NCBI RefSeq assembly: GCF_006715175.1
Contig: NZ_VFMQ01000001.1
Span: 1,860,001 to 1,924,000, forward strand
Reading direction: 5' to 3'
Origin: Curtobacterium citreum
GTDB lineage: Bacteria; Actinomycetota; Actinomycetes; Actinomycetales; Microbacteriaceae
Length of the DNA: 64,000 nucleotides
The position numbers and the translations under genes are program-made. The notes under the pieces were generated by a model. That model searched no databases and was not told where the DNA came from. It worked only from the letters and a program-made list of their open reading frames with translations. Positions 59,453 through 64,000 of this stretch are shown here, piece by piece; position 1 is the first letter of the stretch, and each line of letters opens with the position of its first letter.

Positions 59453-60975
59453 CGTGCCTCCTGGCCGTTGTCGTGGTCGTGCTGGGTGTCCGCCGGCGCG
59501 CCGGTCAGGGACGCCGTGGGCATGTGGAAGGTGACCGGCTCGCCGTCGGGACGCACCGTGCGGTGCGGGACCACGTGCGTGGCGGTCTCGAAGTCGTCGT
59601 TCCCGGTGAGCAGGTGCGCCAGGCCGAACAGCTCGACCGGCCGGCGCTGCTCCGGCGGGAGCGCGTGGAAGGCGTCGGCGCTGTCCGCGGCGTCGCGGAG
59701 CGCCGCGCGGAGTTCCGCCAGGAGCGGGCCGCCGTGCCGACGGAGGCTCTCGACGTCGAGTTCCTCGAAGACGTCGTCGTCGGGCTCCTCGATGGGCGGC
59801 GGGACGGCGTCGTTGTCCGGGTCGTGGAAGCGTTCGCGGAGCGTGCCGACCTCGGCCGTCGCGGGGAGCAGGCCGAGCGGGACGCGGTCGCGGGCGCTGC
59901 CCTGCTCGATCCACGACGCCAGGCCGCGGTTCACGGAGCGGAGCACGGCGTCGAGCTCGCGGTCCCGGACGACGTCGTGTGCCACGATCTGGTCGCGCAA
60001 CGTCGCGGTGAGCTGCCGGCGCTGGGCGAGGACGTCCTCGATGCCCTGGCGGAGGATGCCGACCGTGTTGCGGAAGGCCCGGCGCTCCCCGGACCCGAGC
60101 GTGTCCGCGAACGGGTGGGCCAGGATCGTGGCGATGTCGTCCCGGAGCCGCAGGAGCAGGGCGTCGTCGCGGAGGAGCTCGAACGCGCCCTCGAACGCGC
60201 GGCCCTCCGGCGTCGCCTGCATGAGGTCGTCCGTGCGGGCGAGGTAGTCGTCGAGGATCTCGCCGATCGGGCGCACCTCCTGCCGGAAGTCCTCGACGAT
60301 CGAGCGGTGCATCGCGGCGACCGCCTCCTCGACGCGCTTGAAGTCGCTCGGCAGCTGCCGGATCAGGTCGGAGATGTTCGTGTAGCCGTCGCGCATCCGG
60401 TGGTCGTCGACCGTGACGACCTCGTCGCCGTTCGCCAGGCGGTCCCGCTCGGCCTGCAGCTCGGCGATCTGCGCGTCGAGCCGTCGGACCTGCACGTCGG
60501 GGTCCGGTTCGGCGCGCGCCGCCCACCGGTGCACGGCGTCGACGATCATGGCGAGCCGGCTCTCGCTGATGAGGGCCCGGTCGGCGGCCAGTGCATCGAC
60601 CATGCTCAGGGCCTCGAGGGCGTGGCTCGTCAGGGAGTACTGCTCGTCGCCGTCGGCGGAGTTCGAGCGCACGAGCCACTGCGCCGCCACCCAGTCGCGG
60701 CAGAGCGCACGGCCGTTCGGACGCGCGGTGGTGTCCGTCGGCTCGCCCGAGGTCTGGTCGCTCGCGGGCACGCGCGCGCCCGTCGCCTGCAGGCGCGCGA
60801 CGTGCTCCTCGACCTGCAGGTGCATGCGGTCGGCGGGGACGTACTGGACGTCGCGGTCGAACACCGTCCGGAACACCGCGAGGACGGCGGCGCTCGTCGG
60901 GCGGGACATGAGCCGGAGCGTCGGGCGGTCGAGGACCGCACGGACGCGGGCGAACTCGAGGTCGACGTCGGTCAT
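59449..60975 (-). CDS. jetA: JetA: DUF3375 (kleisin/MksF-like) subunit
   Basis: A 508-residue DUF3375 protein. RVRAVLDRPTLRLMSRPTSA at the start, YSLTSHALEALSMVDAL, and the long helical middle (DGYTNISDLIRQLPSDFKRV; FRQEVRPIGEILDDYLAR; FEGAFELLRDDALLLRLRDD) are typical. GAAGGA precedes the ATG at 60975. It is the first gene of jetA-jetB-jetC, all overlapping. A 13-bp direct repeat lies 24 bp upstream. Confidence 0.88.
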   Translation of the reverse strand: MTDVDLEFARVRAVLDRPTLRLMSRPTSAAVLAVFRTVFDRDVQYVPADRMHLQVEEHVARLQATGARVPASDQTSGEPTDTTARPNGRALCRDWVAAQWLVRSNSADGDEQYSLTSHALEALSMVDALAADRALISESRLAMIVDAVHRWAARAEPDPDVQVRRLDAQIAELQAERDRLANGDEVVTVDDHRMRDGYTNISDLIRQLPSDFKRVEEAVAAMHRSIVEDFRQEVRPIGEILDDYLARTDDLMQATPEGRAFEGAFELLRDDALLLRLRDDIATILAHPFADTLGSGERRAFRNTVGILRQGIEDVLAQRRQLTATLRDQIVAHDVVRDRELDAVLRSVNRGLASWIEQGSARDRVPLGLLPATAEVGTLRERFHDPDNDAVPPPIEEPDDDVFEELDVESLRRHGGPLLAELRAALRDAADSADAFHALPPEQRRPVELFGLAHLLTGNDDFETATHVVPHRTVRPDGEPVTFHMPTASLTGAPADTQHDHDNGQEAR

Positions 60976-60998
60976 GGGTCCTTCGGGTCGTGCGTGCG

Positions 60999-61026
60999 CT
61001 CGGGGGAACAAGCCTCGGGGGAACAA
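60999..61026 (-). promoter_or_regulatory. Direct repeat upstream of jetA
   Basis: On the minus strand TTGTTCCCCCGAG occurs twice with a 15-bp period (61014-61026 and 60999-61011), 24 bp before the jetA ATG. Two tandem sites at this place could bind a regulator of the defence operon or form part of the promoter (two TTGTTC -35-like hexamers). Confidence 0.5.
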
Positions 61027-61027
61027 C

Positions 61028-61057
61028 TAGAGCCCGACGCGATGGCGCCGGGCTCTA
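61028..61057 (-). terminator. Terminator of tRNA-Val(CAC)
   Basis: Perfect 9-bp arms TAGAGCCCG / CGGGCTCTA around a 12-base loop, downstream of the minus-strand tRNA and followed on that strand by GTTGTT. It separates the tRNA from jetA. Confidence 0.7.
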
Positions 61058-61090
61058 CTTGGGTGTTCTTCAGGCCCTGAATGGGCACTG

Positions 61091-61163
61091 TGGGCGATAC
61101 CAGACTCGAACTGATGACCTCTTCGGTGTGAACGAAGCGCGCTACCAACTGCGCCAATCGCCC
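61091..61163 (-). tRNA. tRNA-Val (anticodon CAC)
   Basis: A 73-base cloverleaf: acceptor GGGCGAT/ATCGCCC, anticodon arm CTTCG-TTCACAC-CGAAG with anticodon CAC, and T arm ATCAG-TTCGAGT-CTGGT. Discriminator A; CCA is not encoded. Confidence 0.93.
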
Positions 61164-61443
61164 CCTGCACTTGGGTGCCTGTCGATAGTAGCGGACGTTG
61201 GAGGGTGTGCCGAACACGTGCCGCCGCCCGGGTGTGGCGCGGTCGGCCGCGGGCACGGCTGCGCTGCTCGGCGGCGTGCTCGGCGGGAGGTCTCCGGTGC
61301 TCGCCGGTGGACGGTGGAGCAGAAGGCGTCGGGTTCCCGCTCCCGACTCGACGGTTGCTACTCCATCAAGGGTCGTCGGATGGCGCCGGACCGGCCCGGA
61401 TCCGCATGAACACGGGGGACACGCCCGGTGAACGGGGAGGATT

Positions 61444-61471
61444 TTGGCGGATGCCGTCCGGTTCGTATAGA
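61444..61471 (+). promoter_or_regulatory. Promoter of the tRNA Gly-Cys-Val cluster
   Basis: TTGGCG (61444-61449), 16 bases, TATAGA (61466-61471), about 60 bp before the first tRNA. A housekeeping-type promoter. The rest of the 61164-61530 gap shows no gene. Confidence 0.6.
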
Positions 61472-61530
61472 GTTCTTCTCGTCGCCGCGACAGCGGAGAG
61501 ACAGAGGCGGGCTTCGGGCCGCTTCGAAGT

Positions 61531-61602
61531 GCGGATGTGGCGCAGTGGTAGCGCATCACCTTGCCAAGGTGAGGGTCGCGAGTTCGAATCTCGTCATCCG
61601 CT
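61531..61602 (+). tRNA. tRNA-Gly (anticodon GCC)
   Basis: A 72-base cloverleaf: acceptor GCGGATG/CATCCGC, anticodon arm TCACC-TTGCCAA-GGTGA with anticodon GCC, T arm GCGAG-TTCGAAT-CTCGT. CCA is not encoded. Confidence 0.95.
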
Positions 61603-61684
61603 CGAGTGTGGGAGTCTCCGGACGACCACGACTCACCAGAGGGTATCCCACCGTTCGGGTACTCACGGAGACGTGAACCTCGAT

Positions 61685-61755
61685 GGTGGGGTGGCCGAGA
61701 GGCTAGGCAGCGGCCTGCAAAGCCGTCCACGCGGGTTCGAATCCCGTCCCCACCT
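61685..61755 (+). tRNA. tRNA-Cys (anticodon GCA)
   Basis: A 71-base cloverleaf: acceptor GGTGGGG/CCCCACC, anticodon loop CTGCAAA with anticodon GCA, T loop TTCGAAT. CCA is encoded at 61756-61758. Confidence 0.95.
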
Positions 61756-61773
61756 CCAGCTCCACACTCCCCT

Positions 61774-61845
61774 GGGCGATTGGCGCAGCGGTAGCGCGCT
61801 TCCCTGACACGGAAGAGGTCACTGGTTCGATCCCAGTATCGCCCA
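61774..61845 (+). tRNA. tRNA-Val (anticodon GAC), probable integration site
   Basis: A 72-base cloverleaf: acceptor GGGCGAT/ATCGCCC, anticodon arm CTTCC-CTGACAC-GGAAG with anticodon GAC, T arm ACTGG-TTCGATC-CCAGT. CCA is encoded (to 61848). A tyrosine integrase gene lies 600 bp downstream, and tRNA 3' ends are classic attB sites for such enzymes. No second copy of the 3' end is seen before the window ends. Confidence 0.95.
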
Positions 61846-61850
61846 CCAGC

Positions 61851-61880
61851 CGAAAACCCCCGGAAATCCGGGGGTTTTCG
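61851..61880 (+). terminator. Intrinsic terminator of the tRNA cluster
   Basis: Perfect 13-bp arms CGAAAACCCCCGG / CCGGGGGTTTTCG with an AAAT loop, two bases after the encoded CCA. The T-rich right arm makes it a textbook bidirectional terminator. Confidence 0.85.
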
Positions 61881-62441
61881 TGTTTCTCCACGCGTTGCCC
61901 AAGGCTCGGATCAGGTGCCGTGGCACGGTTCTGGCACGATCAGCGAAAGCTTCCACCGCCCTACGTCTCGCCCGATGTCGGGTAGGCGACGCGTCAAGAG
62001 ATCCGGTCGATCGACGCGTCCTGATCGCACCATGTCGTCGATGCGCGACAGTCGGCGCGTGCCCGTGATGCGAGCGACGTCGCAAAGAGCCCGATGGAAT
62101 CAGGCCCTGGTGCTCGCAGCCGAGGCACGGCAGGTACTACCTGGCTCGACGCAAGGACGTCGCCGGGCGGCGGTCCGGTTCGGCAGGACAAGGCGTCCCC
62201 GACCTGATGCACGGGCTCTTCGGGTAGCGCTCGAGACGTGTCCTTCGAGTAAGGATGATCCGGGAAGTCGAACCCGACGCATGAGTCCTTCCCGCGCGCG
62301 CGTCGCTCGGTTCCGATGCTCCGCGGGCGGTGCGCAGCCGTGCTGTCAGCTACTGGAAGCAAGCATGAAAGCCGAATGCCGGCCTGTCGACGAATCGAAC
62401 AGGCCGGCACTCGGCGCGAAGGATGAAGGGGGAGAGGGCGG
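61881..62441. other. Non-coding left end of the integrated element
   Basis: No open frame here looks coding on either strand. It holds TGGCACG repeated (in GTGGCACGG and CTGGCACGA, near 61921-61939), which could be integrase arm-binding sites, a CCCGA-TG-TCGGG hairpin near 61973, and the integrase terminator at 62377. Being between tRNA-Val and the integrase, it is where an attL site would be expected. Confidence 0.5.
62377..62409 (-). terminator. Terminator of the integrase gene
   Basis: Perfect 11-bp arms TGCCGGCCTGT / ACAGGCCGGCA with an 11-base loop, 33 bp after the integrase stop on the minus strand. Confidence 0.65.
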
Positions 62442-63584
62442 TCAGAGCCGGTCCGCGATGCCCGCTCCAGAGTCGAGGTCGCCGAGCTTGGTGACTAGCG
62501 GGTCGAAGTCGGCCGGGAAGAGTCCGGTGTAGACATCGAGCGTGATGCTCGGCTTGGCGTGACCGAGCATGCCCTGCACGAGGGGCACGGTGGCGCCCGC
62601 GGAAACCCCGAGGCTCGCGGCGGTGTGCCGCAGGTCGTGCGGGGTGAGCTTCGGGAAGTGCTGCACGACCGCTCCGCGCGCGAAGTTGCTCGTTGGCCAG
62701 CTTGCGATCGCACGCCGGACGGCTGGAGCGAAGACTCGACGCCGCCAGGTCGAGAGCCTGAGCATGCCGCCCCCCGGCCCGGTGAAGACGAGGTCGTGTG
62801 CCTCACGCCCTGCCGAGCGTCGTCGGAGCGGCTCCATGACCTGCGGCACTCCCGGAACCTGTCGAGCCTTGCCGTTCTTGGGCGGACCGAGCACGAGCTC
62901 GCCCCTGACCTCGGTCGCGGACCTGCGGACGTGCACGACGTTGTTCGCGAAGTCGAGGTCGGCGAACGTGAGAGCCGCGGCTTCGCCGAACCGCAGTCCT
63001 GAGAACGCCAGGAAGGCGATGAGCATCCGGTCGCGCTCCTGCGCTTCGTCGAGGAGGTGCGCGACCTGCGGGGCGCTGAGGTAACCGTGCTCGCGCGTCA
63101 CCACCGTGGGCAGCTTGACTCCTCGCGCCGGGTTCCCGGTGTGTAGGCCCTGCTCGACACACTCCTCGAGGACGCCCCCTAGGATCTGGTGCGCCTTCTG
63201 GATCGTTTGCGCACCGGCGCCGGCGGCGTGGATGGACTCCACCCAGGCTCTCACCGACTTCTTCGTGAGCGCCTCCAGGGACGTCTCGCTCCAGTACGGC
63301 GTGATCCACTTGCCCGCAACGGCCGCACGGTTCGCGACCGTGGTAGCGGCGAGCGTCGCGCGTCGAGCGAGGAACTCGTCGATGAACGGGCCGAGCTTCT
63401 GCGACAGGTCGGACTGAGTGCGGTAGTTCGGCTTGCTCATTGCGATGAGGTTCGCCGCGGACCAGACCTTCGCGTCACGCTTGGTCCGAAACCCACGCTT
63501 CCGCGTCCTTCCGCCGTCCGGCTTCGTGTACCCGACCTCGAACCGCTTGCCCTTCGCCGTCTCGTATTCACGGATCGTGGCCAT
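62442..63584 (-). CDS. Tyrosine-family site-specific integrase
   Basis: A 380-residue phage/ICE-type integrase. An N-terminal AP2-like arm-binding domain (EYETAKGKRFEVGYTKPDGG) and a SAM-like core-binding domain (about residues 60-150) precede the catalytic domain. Its tetrad includes Arg in FSGLRFGEAAAL, His and Arg in LTPHDLRHTAASLGVS, and His and Tyr in MLGHAKPSITLDVYTGLF. The ATG overlaps the stop of the small HTH gene (TGATG), so the pair is co-expressed. It should integrate the element next to tRNA-Val. Confidence 0.92.
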   Translation of the reverse strand: MATIREYETAKGKRFEVGYTKPDGGRTRKRGFRTKRDAKVWSAANLIAMSKPNYRTQSDLSQKLGPFIDEFLARRATLAATTVANRAAVAGKWITPYWSETSLEALTKKSVRAWVESIHAAGAGAQTIQKAHQILGGVLEECVEQGLHTGNPARGVKLPTVVTREHGYLSAPQVAHLLDEAQERDRMLIAFLAFSGLRFGEAAALTFADLDFANNVVHVRRSATEVRGELVLGPPKNGKARQVPGVPQVMEPLRRRSAGREAHDLVFTGPGGGMLRLSTWRRRVFAPAVRRAIASWPTSNFARGAVVQHFPKLTPHDLRHTAASLGVSAGATVPLVQGMLGHAKPSITLDVYTGLFPADFDPLVTKLGDLDSGAGIADRL

Positions 63585-63835
63585 CAGGCAGCCACTCCGT
63601 TGTGCGATACGCGCGTCTGCTCGACATAGTCGAGCAGGTCACCGAGGCGATAGGCCACGGAGCGGCCGACCTTGATGTACGCGGGACCGCGGCGGAGGTA
63701 GCGCCGCTGGGCGAGCGTCCCGACGGACGTGAGGAGGAACGATGCGGCTTCAGCCGGTTTGAGGAGAGCCGCATACTTCTGGGTGAGCTCGCGGGTCTCC
63801 GATTCCGCGGTCAGGCGGCTCAAGGACGTGGGCAT
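63584..63835 (-). CDS. Small helix-turn-helix protein (excisionase/AlpA-like)
   Basis: About 83 residues from the ATG at 63835. KPAEAASFLLTSVGTLAQRR then YLRRGPAYIKVGRSVAYRLG and DLLDYVEQTRV is the MerR-like HTH_17 fold of excisionases and AlpA regulators. A longer in-frame start at 63928 would add 31 residues; neither has a strong ribosome site. It is coupled to the integrase and probably controls its direction. Beyond it, 63929-64000 shows no recognisable gene; the element continues past the window. Confidence 0.8.
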   Translation of the reverse strand: MPTSLSRLTAESETRELTQKYAALLKPAEAASFLLTSVGTLAQRRYLRRGPAYIKVGRSVAYRLGDLLDYVEQTRVSHNGVAA

Positions 63836-64000
63836 GGGCAGTTCGCTTTCGGTGCTGGACGTAACGGGCTTCGTCAGCTCGTTGCCTCCCGGAGTGGGTG
63901 ACACACCGTCTATGCGCGAACGCCACATCAGCCGTGGTGAAGGAGGCTAAGCCCAGGTCACGTCGGCGAGTCGTCCTCCGCTGATGGGACGGGCTCGGTT

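Noticed and set aside
61915..62532. Open frames on both strands in the gap between tRNA-Val and the integrase
   Set aside because: Arg/Ser/Pro-rich with no domain or ribosome site, and one overlaps the integrase 3' end antisense.
1..64000. CRISPR arrays, insertion sequences, rRNA genes and recognisable riboswitches
   Set aside because: No regularly spaced direct repeats with unique spacers, no DDE or serine transposase motifs, no rRNA sequence, and no leader with a riboswitch core that I could recognise.

Overview
The window looks like the chromosome of a high-GC, flagellated Gram-positive actinobacterium. A Microbacteriaceae member close to Curtobacterium is my best guess. This rests on the GC content, the many GTG starts, ATGA/GTGA operon overlaps, an actinobacterial-style flbD-mot-fli-flh-csrA cluster and a MurA enzyme fused to an XRE domain. 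The genus is inference; no rRNA or marker gene is present to fix it.

Layout. 0-2.5 kb: NCS1 nucleobase permease plus PfkB kinase. 2.5-4.3 kb: small unknown proteins, including one with two VbhA-like (Fic-antitoxin) segments. 4.4-5.4 kb: luciferase-like monooxygenase. 5.5-15.1 kb: a divergent sugar module, with DeoR regulator, GH4 and GH38 glycosidases on the minus strand and PfkB kinase plus a CUT1-type ABC importer on the plus strand. 15.2-16.8 kb: lipoprotein and a formate/nitrite-type channel. 17.3-23.3 kb: an exopolysaccharide operon (GT2 synthase, two exported beta-helix proteins, UDP-glucose dehydrogenase) that looks like a polyuronan pathway. 23.6-30.6 kb: membrane proteins, an SDR with its TetR regulator, Nudix and IMPase genes, a second TetR, and a secreted chorismate mutase overlapping a small unknown gene. 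30.8-35.1 kb: amidase, amino-acid permease and prolyl-aminopeptidase genes divergent from a GntR regulator. 35-39.8 kb: Na+/H+ antiporter, an ECF-like sigma factor with a membrane partner, and XRE-MurA. 39.9-50.7 kb: flagellar operon flbD-motA-motB-fliM-fliN-fliO-fliP-fliQ-fliR-flhB-flhA-(flhF-like)-csrA behind a sigma28-type promoter. 50.8-54.8 kb: acyl-CoA oxidase, POT peptide transporter, a 35-residue membrane peptide. 54.8-61 kb: jetABC of a type I Wadjet/MksBEF-like SMC complex without a visible jetD. 61.1-61.9 kb: tRNA cluster Val, Gly, Cys, Val. 61.9-64 kb: a tyrosine integrase and a small HTH gene, the start of an element inserted beside tRNA-Val that continues beyond the window.

Three genes between 26.7 and 34.2 kb carry single-nucleotide lesions: frameshifts in the IMPase and the permease, and an amber codon in the peptidase. 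They are called here as pseudogenes or possible sequencing errors.

Intergenic DNA holds two families of long dispersed palindromes that sit at gene 3' ends, and several clean operator-like palindromes (at 5.45, 10.8, 16.9, 25.9, 30.6, 34.2 and 55.3 kb). No CRISPR array, insertion sequence or rRNA was seen.
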